DNA of 44,130 bases from an uncultured Schlesneria sp. (GTDB taxonomy: Bacteria > Planctomycetota > Planctomycetia > Planctomycetales > Planctomycetaceae), in contig CAIVEI010000156.1 of NCBI GenBank assembly GCA_903904835.1, forward strand, positions 1 to 44,130, given 5' to 3'. Shown here in pieces: positions 1-7,244 of the stretch; within the stretch, counting starts at the first letter, position 1, and every line of letters begins with the position of its first letter. Position numbers and translations under genes: made by a program. The notes under the pieces are model-generated. The model did no database searches. It was not told the origin of the DNA and worked only from the letters and a program-made list of their open reading frames with translations.

Positions 1-94
1 CAAACACGACGGCGAACCGGGTTGGCAAACGATCTGGCGCGGATTCAAAAAACTACAACTTATCATTCAAGGAATGGAACTCGCCAGAACATGA
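1..94 (+). mobile_element. C-terminal end of an IS4-like transposase (partial, cut by window edge)
   Basis: Reading from base 2, 30 codons are open and end in TGA at 92-94. The peptide begins KHDGEPGWQTIWRGF and continues to ELART. A Gly-rich stretch followed by GW-T-WRG-x-x-LQ close to the C-terminus is the usual ending of IS4-family transposases. From memory of that family I call this the last 30 residues of such an enzyme, with the rest lying outside the window. Bases 95-145 before the next gene hold a GGGCT-GA-AGCCC mini-palindrome near 120-131 and might contain the element's terminal inverted repeat, but I cannot identify it without the other end. Whether the element is intact cannot be judged. 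Confidence 0.55.
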
Positions 95-145
95 TCGACC
101 CAAAACGAGGGTAAAGACAAGGGCTGAAGCCCATGCTACGGCTTG

Positions 146-2296
146 TTAGTGAACCGATGCGAACTCATTCGAATTGAGTAGCGCCCAGAACAGATCCTGA
201 TAGGCTTCGTTCACACGCAGCCTGCCATCAACGGGCACCGACGACTCGCGCAGCATTTTCTTCATCGAAGAAAACTCGCTGGGGCTGGGTGTTCTCGACA
301 ACGTTGCCAGACACAACAACCGGATCTTTTCAGTGTCCGGCGACTTTTGTCGAACGATCTCGCCTAGAAAACTTCCCGCCGAAGTATCAAGAGCTTTACT
401 GATCAGAGGGCCGTTCATTAACGACAGGGCATTGCCAACCGATCCTTCGAACGCCATCTTTTCGTCGTTTTCATCCGTGTGGAACGCGACGACGAACTGA
501 CGCAACCACTGCTGACGATTTCGTTCGGCTTGTGTCCAGTCGACAGCACCCACCTGATGTGCCTTGGTCGCGGTGAGAAAAGAATCGTATGTCTGCTCGG
601 CCGTCATCGACTTCACATACATGCGACTGAAGGCTGGCAATTCACCCAGTGTCGGGTCGTCGTTCTGGTTCGAGTCTGAAAACCGACTGCTGAGTTGATA
701 CGGTTCCGAAAGGCAGATCCAGCGAATCAACTGCTTCACGTCATAACCGCTTCGCATGAACTGCTCTGACAGTGACGCGAGTAACTCGGGATGACTGGCA
801 GGGTCATGTGGACCCATATCGTCTACGCTACGAGTAAACCCGATCCCGAAAAAGTGTTCCCACATTCGGTTGATGAAAGCGGCGGCAAGCTGGGGCTGTT
901 CGCCGGTTGTCATCAATCGAGCCAGTTCGACCCGACGGTTTGTCTCTGGACTGGCATCGACATCGTTGCCGTTGTAGCGAGGGTAGGCAACCTGCATCAG
1001 CCCGGTTTGAGTCTCAAAGTAGGTCGGCCCCCCCGCGTCTTGTGTCACGAGTTCGGTAAACCCCGACAACAAGCGTCCTGTATTGGGATCACGCCGTTGA
1101 CGATAAACGCTGGTTGTCTGCTGAAAAAAACTGTTCAATTCCCAGAACGCAAGTTGTTTTGTCTTGTCAAACGGGTTGTTATGGCATTGATTGCAATGCA
1201 CCTGGCGGCCGAGAAACAGCTTGGAACAGACCGCAGTCGCGGGTGTCGCATCGTTATTCAGATGAGCAATCAGAAAATTGGTCGCTCCGTTTTCTGCGTT
1301 ATTCCCTTCTGCGGAAATCAGGTCAGCCACAATCTGATTCCAGGGTCGATTCCCGGTAAAACTGACCCGAAGAAATTTTTCGAAGGCTTCACGGTTGACC
1401 TGAGGATTTGATGATCGCCCAATCAGCAAATTCGTCCACTTCGTTGTAAAGTTCCGAGCGTACCCTGAATCGTTCAGCAATTCATCGACCAGCGTTCCTC
1501 GCTTCTGTTCTCGTCTATCAGCCAGAAACGTTTGCGCTTCGTGAACGGTGGGAACCCGTCCCATGATGTCGAGATAGACTCGACGCAACCATTCCGAATC
1601 GTCGGCTCTCGCTGACGGCTGCAACCCGAGTGCCGTCCATCGCGTCCGAAGTTCTTCACCAATCTGAGCAATCACTGTTTCACTAGAGACAGGTGGATAC
1701 GATGGCGCTTCGTTCTTGGAAATCTCGGGTTGCAGTTCTTGAGTCATTATGGACTCGTGCGCCAACAACGGTTCATCGGAAGTGACCAACTCAGGCTCAG
1801 CGACCGGTTCGTCAATCGAAATCGGTGGTCCGTGCTTGCGCGGGATTGTCGAGCGAATCCTTTCCGTCGACGCAGCAGTCGCAATGTTTTTCGACACAGT
1901 GTCTGCAACAATAACCACGGGTCGATTGATGTGAGTCGGCCGTTGCCAGACCGCGAAAAGCATGATTGCCAGGCAGGCCGTCATGGCGCCAATCACCAGA
2001 GGCATTCGGCGACGTGACTGCTTTTTTGACACAGAACGAACGGCTGGCGTGATTTCCGCTGGAGCGACGTAAACGGGCATTTCATGAGACGAAAGCGGCT
2101 CAGGTGATCCTGCCCCGGCGGCATCCCAATAAAGAGTACCGTGGAGATCCATGTAAGTCAGGTACTGCCACCGAGCATCGGCTGATGTCAAAACCAGATG
2201 CTCCAGCCGAGACATCTGATCTGGCGTCAATCGATCTTCGCATAATCCCTCAAGCAGCAGTTGAAGCTCGGTCGGGGTTTGTTGAACGTTGCTCAT
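146..2296 (-). CDS. DUF1549/DUF1553 (PSCyt2-PSD1) protein with anti-sigma-like membrane-anchored N-terminus
   Basis: A 716-residue protein in three parts. Residues 1-60 form a short helical region of the kind found at the head of planctomycete FecR/LamG-type anti-sigma proteins (LQLLLEGLCEDRLTPDQM, then a DARWQYLTYMDLHG motif). A single membrane segment lies at about 99-117, followed by a charged linker to about 205. Residues 206-440 are the PSCyt2 domain with WLRRVYLDIMGRVPT and a haem-type CNQCH at 368-372. The PSD1 domain fills the rest (ELARLMTTGEQP, NRMWEHFFGIGFT). The ATG overlaps the TGA of the upstream sigma factor gene by four bases, which fixes the start and implies coupled translation. 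The C-terminal two thirds are collinear with the protein at 4435-6126, so the two look like paralogues. Topology (inferred): head in the cytoplasm, cytochrome-like part outside. The role as regulator of the sigma factor is inference. Confidence 0.9.
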   Translation of the reverse strand: MSNVQQTPTELQLLLEGLCEDRLTPDQMSRLEHLVLTSADARWQYLTYMDLHGTLYWDAAGAGSPEPLSSHEMPVYVAPAEITPAVRSVSKKQSRRRMPLVIGAMTACLAIMLFAVWQRPTHINRPVVIVADTVSKNIATAASTERIRSTIPRKHGPPISIDEPVAEPELVTSDEPLLAHESIMTQELQPEISKNEAPSYPPVSSETVIAQIGEELRTRWTALGLQPSARADDSEWLRRVYLDIMGRVPTVHEAQTFLADRREQKRGTLVDELLNDSGYARNFTTKWTNLLIGRSSNPQVNREAFEKFLRVSFTGNRPWNQIVADLISAEGNNAENGATNFLIAHLNNDATPATAVCSKLFLGRQVHCNQCHNNPFDKTKQLAFWELNSFFQQTTSVYRQRRDPNTGRLLSGFTELVTQDAGGPTYFETQTGLMQVAYPRYNGNDVDASPETNRRVELARLMTTGEQPQLAAAFINRMWEHFFGIGFTRSVDDMGPHDPASHPELLASLSEQFMRSGYDVKQLIRWICLSEPYQLSSRFSDSNQNDDPTLGELPAFSRMYVKSMTAEQTYDSFLTATKAHQVGAVDWTQAERNRQQWLRQFVVAFHTDENDEKMAFEGSVGNALSLMNGPLISKALDTSAGSFLGEIVRQKSPDTEKIRLLCLATLSRTPSPSEFSSMKKMLRESSVPVDGRLRVNEAYQDLFWALLNSNEFASVH

Positions 2297-2856
2297 GATG
2301 GAGCCTCGGCAGTCAATCGCTGTTGAATGCAGTCGAGTAATGACCTGCGAATCCGCCCCAATGACTGGTACACAGAATTCGCCGGTCGCCCGATCTGCTC
2401 GGCCAGATGCTTACCTCGTTCTCCTGGTGCATAACGTTGTTGAATCAACTCGCGGTCTTTTGGGCGTAACTTATTCAAGCAATCGGCCAGTGCCGCACGA
2501 CGTGTTTCCAGTTCCTCTGATCGCTCAAGACTTGCCTGAGCCACCGTCTCTAGAAACTCGTCACTGAATACCAGCTTTTCTCGACGCTTTCGCGTTCGGT
2601 ATTTCATCACCTCGAAATTAGCGATCTGACTGACCCATGCCAGAAAGTTCGTTCCAGGTTGGAATTTAGAACATTTACTCCAGATGACGACATTCGTTTC
2701 TTGCAGAATCTCCTCGGCATCCACCGGGTTGTGAACTTGTGACAAGATGTAAAGAAACAGACGTCGCTGATGATGAGTAAACAATTGAACGAACTCACCA
2801 TTGGGCGAGGTCTCAATTCGCTTTTCATTAGCAGCGTTGTCAGACACGAAAATCAC
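2293..2856 (-). CDS. ECF-type RNA polymerase sigma factor (planctomycete/verrucomicrobial subfamily)
   Basis: A 187-residue sigma-70 family protein. Region 2 is seen in the stretch FVQLFTHHQRRLFLYILSQV, then NPVDAEEILQETNVVIWSK and FLAWVSQIANFEVMKYRTRK. Region 4 is seen as LNKLRPKDRELIQQRYAPG, then a helix-turn-helix (LAEQIGRPANSVYQSLGRIR). The spacing and the final RRSLLDCIQQRL match the short sigma factors common in planctomycetes, which usually precede a membrane anti-sigma-like gene, as here. The first codon is GTG at 2856. A second in-frame GTG at 2847 is possible, and neither has a clear Shine-Dalgarno site, so the start is uncertain by a few residues. The stop overlaps the next gene (ATGA). 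It is expected to direct RNA polymerase to its own regulon; no target promoter was identified. Confidence 0.92.
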   Translation of the reverse strand: MIFVSDNAANEKRIETSPNGEFVQLFTHHQRRLFLYILSQVHNPVDAEEILQETNVVIWSKCSKFQPGTNFLAWVSQIANFEVMKYRTRKRREKLVFSDEFLETVAQASLERSEELETRRAALADCLNKLRPKDRELIQQRYAPGERGKHLAEQIGRPANSVYQSLGRIRRSLLDCIQQRLTAEAPS

Positions 2857-2866
2857 CGGGGGTTAA

Positions 2867-2950
2867 CATGGGAGGGCTAGGCTTCTGCCGAGCCGTTGAG
2901 TCGATGTGTTTACCTAATTCGGGGCTCGGCGGGAGCCTCGCCCTCCCGTG
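2867..2950. repeat. Imperfect inverted repeat, GGGAGGGCGAGGCTCCC family
   Basis: The left arm 2867-2894 and the right arm 2923-2950 are inverted copies matching at 24 of 28 positions, separated by 28 bases. The arms carry the GGGAGGGC-AGGCT and GCCGAGCC blocks. The element sits just upstream of the sigma factor start and about 120 bases beyond the stop of the DUF1501 gene. Fifteen bases of the right arm (GAGCCTCGCCCTCCC, 2933-2947) recur exactly at 16327-16341, so this is one member of a dispersed family. Confidence 0.8.
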
Positions 2951-3017
2951 GATAATCCTCGTGGCACGCGAAGGAACCGAGGGTTAGTTCTACAGGAACA
3001 TCAGTGGGTTCGTGACA

Positions 3018-3043
3018 GCGGGGGACCATTGCTGGTCCCCCGC
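3018..3043 (-). terminator. Strong hairpin downstream of the DUF1501 gene
   Basis: A perfect 11-bp stem (GCGGGGGACCA, 3018-3028, pairing with 3033-3043) closes a four-base loop. It begins 30 bases past the stop of the minus-strand DUF1501 gene. There is no clear run of T after it on the minus strand, so it may stabilise the mRNA 3' end or act as a non-canonical terminator. Confidence 0.55.
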
Positions 3044-3073
3044 GATCTTACTTTCAGTTCGATTCCGCAGAAA

Positions 3074-4378
3074 TCAGCCGATCAATTCCTGAATTGCGGT
3101 CCCACCGTTTGCCAGCTTCATCGGGCGACCGTTCTTTGACTTGTGGACGGTGTCCAGCGGAATTCCCAATGCGTGAGCAACCGTCGCCCAAACGTCACCA
3201 GGCTGATAGCTCTTGGAGCTCGAAACCGAAATCCCGTCCTTGTCGGTTTCTCCGATGGCCATTCCACCCTTCAGTCCACCACCACCGATCATCACGGACC
3301 AGCTGTTCGCCCAGTGATCGCGACCGACATCCTGATTGATGCGAGGTGTACGAGCGAATTCGCCCATCCAGACCAGAACCACGTCGTTCAGCATACCCCG
3401 TTGCTTCAAGTCAGAGGTCAAGGCAGCAATCCCCGCGTCCAGTGCGGGCAGACGCTGAGTCTTCAACGTCTGGAAGACGTTCGCGTGTAAGTCCCAGCCG
3501 CCGAAGTCGACTTCGACGAACGGAACACCCGCTTCGACCAGACGACGAGCCATCAACAAGCTGCGACCAAACTGTCCTCCGCCACCCATCATCCCACCCT
3601 GAGCCGGTGCGCCTGAATAAGCGTCGAGAACTTCCTTCTTCTCGTCGTTAATCTTGAAAGCATCCATCTGCTTCGACTTCATCAGGTTGACCGCTTTGAC
3701 GTAGACGTCTTTGTGAGCCTGACCTGATTCACCTCGCTGTGAATGGATGAAGTTGTCTTCGACCGTTCCCAGCATCCGCAGCCGTTGATCCAAACGGTCT
3801 AGGCCAAGACCGCCCAAATCGGAATTTTCGATCTGGCCGGTGCCATTGACCAGAAATGGGGAATGCGTCATCCCGAGGAAACCAGGACTTGAACCACCTC
3901 CACCGATCGAGATGAACGCCGGGATCTCAAGGTCTTTTCTCTTTGATCCCACTTCATAGCTGACGACCGAGCCAAACGCAGGGTGAACCACGGTCGGGGT
4001 GGGAACATACGAGGTGTGCATGTAATAGCGACCACGACCGTGATCGGCTTCGCGAGTACTCATCGCACGAATCACCGACAAGTTGTCCATCACCTGAGCC
4101 GTCTTCGGCATGTGCTCGCTGATCTGCAGATCACCCTTGGTGTTGATCGGCTTGAATTCACCGCCATTCTTGGAATCGGGCTTCAAGTCCCAGATGTCGA
4201 TTGACGGAGGACCACCGCTCATCCACATCAGTATACACGCCTTCTGGCGTCGCTTGAGATCTGCCGCGTTGGCTTTCACATGGGAAATAAAATCGAGCGC
4301 TGGCAGCGTCGCAGCGCCGGCTGCCAGATGTCCCATGAAATGACGCCGAGACATACCCGATGGTGTAACAAGACTCAT
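3074..4378 (-). CDS. DUF1501 domain protein, Tat-exported
   Basis: A 434-residue member of the DUF1501 family, distant relatives of alkaline phosphatase/sulfatase folds. The start at 4378 is chosen because GGAG lies seven bases upstream and because the next residues give a twin-arginine signal (SRRHFMG, then a hydrophobic stretch to about residue 30). An ATG 33 codons upstream would bury that signal. Family motifs are visible: [14 protein letters not shown] near residues 54-67, FGGWDLHAN near 283, and GEFARTP followed by GRDHW near the C-terminus. The acidic and histidine residues in these match the metal-binding positions expected for the fold. It follows the DUF1549/DUF1553 gene at 4435-6126 by 56 bases in the same direction, the standard planctomycete pairing. 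The substrate is unknown. Confidence 0.93.
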   Translation of the reverse strand: MSLVTPSGMSRRHFMGHLAAGAATLPALDFISHVKANAADLKRRQKACILMWMSGGPPSIDIWDLKPDSKNGGEFKPINTKGDLQISEHMPKTAQVMDNLSVIRAMSTREADHGRGRYYMHTSYVPTPTVVHPAFGSVVSYEVGSKRKDLEIPAFISIGGGGSSPGFLGMTHSPFLVNGTGQIENSDLGGLGLDRLDQRLRMLGTVEDNFIHSQRGESGQAHKDVYVKAVNLMKSKQMDAFKINDEKKEVLDAYSGAPAQGGMMGGGGQFGRSLLMARRLVEAGVPFVEVDFGGWDLHANVFQTLKTQRLPALDAGIAALTSDLKQRGMLNDVVLVWMGEFARTPRINQDVGRDHWANSWSVMIGGGGLKGGMAIGETDKDGISVSSSKSYQPGDVWATVAHALGIPLDTVHKSKNGRPMKLANGGTAIQELIG

Positions 4379-4434
4379 AACTCGCTCCAATGTTTTAGAC
4401 CAACACAAGTGGAAGAATTGACTGCCAGCGGCGG

Positions 4435-6126
4435 TCAGTGATTGATAATAAACTCGTTCGAATTCAACAAAGCCCAAAACAGATCCTGATAGACGGTCAG
4501 CGGATCGTGACTGTTATTCAGGAATTTTTGAGCAGCACCCAGTTCGGGCCTTGTTGGCATCCGACCCAATGCGGTCATATAAAGTCGCTGAATCTTCTGA
4601 TTTTCGCTCCCCTTACCCGTCAACAGTTCGTGCAGGTGACTTCCTGCTTTGACGCTGACTGCGTCCTGAACCAGCGGCCCGTTCATCATCATCAGGGCCT
4701 GAGGAATCGTTCCGTCGAAGGAGCTTGATTCGCCACCATCGTCCGTACCGAACGTCTGCACGAACTTCTGAAGCCAGGTATGACGTTGAGCTTCAGCCTG
4801 CTCCCAGCCCGATCGGCCCGATTTGTGAGCGTTCGTCGCAATGATCAGCGAATCATACAGTTGCTCGGCCGTCATCGGTTTGACATAGACATGTGTGAAC
4901 AACGCTGCTTCACCGATGGCGGGATTATCCCGAGCGTTTTTCTTCGTCGTGCGGCTGGTCAGATTGTACGGCTCGCTGTTGGCAATCCATCTCATGGCCT
5001 GCTTGCAATCGTATCCGCTCTTTACAAATTCTTCGCCGAGACGATCAAACAGGGCAGGGTGCGTCACAGGAATGTGAGTACTGATATCGTCGATGGGGTT
5101 AGTGAACCCGAATCCGAAAAAATGAGCCCATAAGCGATTGATATAGGCCACGGCGATCATCGGTCGATCGCCAGCCGTCATCAAACGAGCCAGTTCTTTG
5201 CGACGATCGGTCGACTCGTCAGGATTCACTTCGGTCCCGAAATAGGCGGGATACGCAACCTTCATCAGACCACTTCGTTTTTCAAAGTAGACAGGTCCCG
5301 AGAAATTCCTTTCGACGATTTCCGAGTAGTCGTCCACCATTCGACCGGTCTTTTGATCAAACCGACGATGATCAACTTTGGCAGTCTGTCGAAAGAAACT
5401 GTTGAACTGCCAGAACTGATCCTGCTTCCAGTCATTGAACGGATGATCGTGGCATTGAGTGCATTGAACCTGCATCCCCATGAACAGCCGAGTTGTCTTG
5501 GCCGTCATCTGAGCGCCGTCGTCCTGATCCTGCATCTGAGCCAGCAAAAAATTGGTCGCACCGTTTTCTTCGTAATGACCTTCAGCCGTCACAAGATCCG
5601 ACACGACATCCTTCCAGGGACGGTTTTTGCCGAACGCCTCACGGAAGAATTTCTGCATCCCTTCGCGACTGACGCGACGAGGTGTCTGCTGTCCAATACA
5701 CAGATTGGTCCAGATCGTGGTCCAGTTCCGCGTATAACCCGGGTCGTCAAGCAGTCGCTCGATCAACTTCGTTCGCTTTGCTTTGTCCTTGTCGCTCAGA
5801 AATTTTTCGACGTCTTCCACGGCGGGAATGTGACCAACAATGTCGAGATAAACCCGTCGCATCCATTCCGCATCGTCAGCCACAGGAGAAGGCTCAACTT
5901 CGTTGTCCTTCCAAGTCTGGCGAATCTGAGAATTGATCTCTTGAATGATGACGTCCGACGAACCGGTGGTGAATGTTTCACTCGCACCGACGTTAACAAC
6001 AGTCAGAGCCATTGTCGCAGCGACGACTAACGAGGTAATTCCCCCGGAAGTGATCGCCTGCCGACAAAACCGGGACTGTAAGACCCGCCAGCCAGTCAAA
6101 TTCATTATTGTCATTCCGAGTACCAT
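4435..6126 (-). CDS. DUF1549/DUF1553 (PSCyt2-PSD1) protein, exported
   Basis: A 563-residue protein. The frame stays open to an ATG at 6300, but AGGAG lies nine bases before the ATG at 6126, and starting there gives a compact signal-type hydrophobic stretch (about 24-47) ending near VGASET. PSCyt2 follows: [18 protein letters not shown] at about 88-105, [16 protein letters not shown], and CTQCHDHPF at 222-230. This CxxCH could bind haem c, although the family is not proven to be a cytochrome. PSD1 fills the C-terminal half ([36 protein letters not shown]). It is collinear with the protein at 146-2296 over about 500 residues but lacks that protein's anti-sigma-like head. It is probably first in an operon with the DUF1501 gene and acts outside the cytoplasmic membrane. 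Confidence 0.92.
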   Translation of the reverse strand: MVLGMTIMNLTGWRVLQSRFCRQAITSGGITSLVVAATMALTVVNVGASETFTTGSSDVIIQEINSQIRQTWKDNEVEPSPVADDAEWMRRVYLDIVGHIPAVEDVEKFLSDKDKAKRTKLIERLLDDPGYTRNWTTIWTNLCIGQQTPRRVSREGMQKFFREAFGKNRPWKDVVSDLVTAEGHYEENGATNFLLAQMQDQDDGAQMTAKTTRLFMGMQVQCTQCHDHPFNDWKQDQFWQFNSFFRQTAKVDHRRFDQKTGRMVDDYSEIVERNFSGPVYFEKRSGLMKVAYPAYFGTEVNPDESTDRRKELARLMTAGDRPMIAVAYINRLWAHFFGFGFTNPIDDISTHIPVTHPALFDRLGEEFVKSGYDCKQAMRWIANSEPYNLTSRTTKKNARDNPAIGEAALFTHVYVKPMTAEQLYDSLIIATNAHKSGRSGWEQAEAQRHTWLQKFVQTFGTDDGGESSSFDGTIPQALMMMNGPLVQDAVSVKAGSHLHELLTGKGSENQKIQRLYMTALGRMPTRPELGAAQKFLNNSHDPLTVYQDLFWALLNSNEFIINH

Positions 6127-6441
6127 GACCTGCCACTCCTGTACAACTCGAAAGCCGAAGAAGATCCCATTCGCAACTCGTTTTGCTATCGAAAAAACCA
6201 AGTTAAGAAGTATCCCCTGAAATATTAACAACATCCAGCGAAAAAAAGTTCGTTGCGAAAGTAGTGGAAGTTTTTCAGAATCTTCCGGAAAACAGCGCAA
6301 GTCGTTTTTTATTAACGCTTTACGTATTTCGTTGCGGTGGAGAAATGCGTTTGGATTGAGGGAAGGGCCGTCCGCTCGGTCATTTCAGCGTATTCCCGCG
6401 AGCGTGCTCAGCCCGTTCGCTCCACATTCTAAATCGAATCA

Positions 6442-6699
6442 TCAGTCGACGTGTTTCAGAATCTCAACCCAGATCTGATTGACATTGAGTTTCGTGGCCC
6501 ACGCCGTGACATCATCCCGATCAATCAAATGCTCGCTGACCTGAAGCATTCCAACAATATCACGAATATGTTTCTCCGATCCTCCTTCGGCGTAGTAAAG
6601 TAGTTTTCCGATAATTACATTCGATCCGACAAGCATGTCCTTGACGTTAAGATTTTCAAGCAATTCTGTCGCATAGAGTACGAGTTCAGCTTGTCCCAC
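6442..6699 (-). pseudogene. Nucleotidyltransferase-like protein with internal deletion
   Basis: Only 85 residues. The first 22 (ending KDMLVGS) resemble the N-terminus of small MNT/DUF6036-type nucleotidyltransferases up to the conserved Gly-Ser. The rest, from NVIIGKLLYYAEGGSEKH to the end, resembles the C-terminal part of the same family (GGSEKHIRDI, then LIDRDDVTAWATKL). The roughly 90-100 residues expected between them, including the DxD metal-binding motif, are absent. The join lies at about 6621/6622 and the frame is kept. The start overlaps the stop of the 77-residue gene upstream by 14 bases, as in intact copies of this gene pair known to me. I infer a catalytically dead remnant; a shortened functional protein cannot be excluded. 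Confidence 0.6.
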
Positions 6700-6919
6700 T
6701 CAGGAATCTTCCGGCGATCGCCCTTTGAACATCCACTTCGGTCCATTCCGGGTGTAACGTCGGAAAATGACCGGCAAGCCTCAATCGAACAAGACGATGG
6801 CTGGCAAATGCCATCTCCAGTCGCTCGGCAGGGGTCTTCAACTTCATCATCGCAATCACGTCGGGATCAGGAATCTTAATATGTCGTGGATTCAGGGTCC
6901 GATTTTTGGGTGGCGACAT
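6686..6919 (-). CDS. Small conserved protein, partner of nucleotidyltransferase-like gene
   Basis: A 77-residue, basic, helical protein. Visible pattern: NPRHIKIPDPDVIAMMKL, then TPAERLEMAFASHRLVRLRL, then HPEWTEVDVQRAIAGR. Short proteins with the layout TPAERL...HPxWTExxVxR occur next to nucleotidyltransferase-like genes in planctomycetes and cyanobacteria, so the pairing with the gene at 6442-6699 is expected. Function is unknown; the arrangement recalls toxin-antitoxin or MNT/HEPN-type pairs, but that is only analogy. No strong Shine-Dalgarno site is seen before the ATG at 6919, which weakens the start choice. Confidence 0.6.
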   Translation of the reverse strand: MSPPKNRTLNPRHIKIPDPDVIAMMKLKTPAERLEMAFASHRLVRLRLAGHFPTLHPEWTEVDVQRAIAGRFLSGTS

Positions 6920-7244
6920 GGAAATTGGAACCGATTTAAGTTGACGAAGTCAAAGGCTTTATCGAACGATTAACGGCATCGCAAAAGGAAGTCGCCACCG
7001 AGCATAATTGCGACACGCACTTAAGTCACTTCAATTTTCTGGCAGACGAGAGTCCCGTCGATCCGACAGGCAATTCCTCCACCACTTTAGAATAGCCCGC
7101 CGATGACAATACACAACAATTGATTGAGCACAAATCACTGCCGCTCGTATTTCGGCGGCAATTCTTATATCAAACTTGTACTGCTGGCGAGTACAATCCT
7201 GGGACTCAGAAGAATCCTCACCTTGCTCCGAACGGATGAGTTCG
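6920..7244. other. Intergenic region between divergent genes
   Basis: This 325-base spacer separates the minus-strand 77-residue gene from the plus-strand PSCyt1/PSD1 gene and must hold the promoters of both. I see no gene with recognisable family features, no long inverted repeat and no promoter that I would stand behind. Confidence 0.5.

Noticed and set aside
791-1411. Open frame of 206 codons antisense to the sigma-linked PSCyt2/PSD1 gene
   Set aside because: Same reason: opposite a well supported coding region and lacking any recognisable domain.
4379-4477. Longer N-terminus for the DUF1501 gene starting at 4477
   Set aside because: It would overlap the upstream gene's end and place the Tat motif more than 40 residues in; GGAG before 4378 decides the start.
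5353-6030. Open frame of 225 codons antisense to the DUF1549/DUF1553 gene
   Set aside because: It lies wholly opposite a gene with clear domains, and its translation has no family features. It is a by-product of codon bias.
6127-6300. Longer N-terminus for the DUF1549/DUF1553 gene starting at 6300
   Set aside because: It would put an extra hydrophobic stretch before the signal peptide; the ATG at 6126 has AGGAG at nine bases and fits exported family members.
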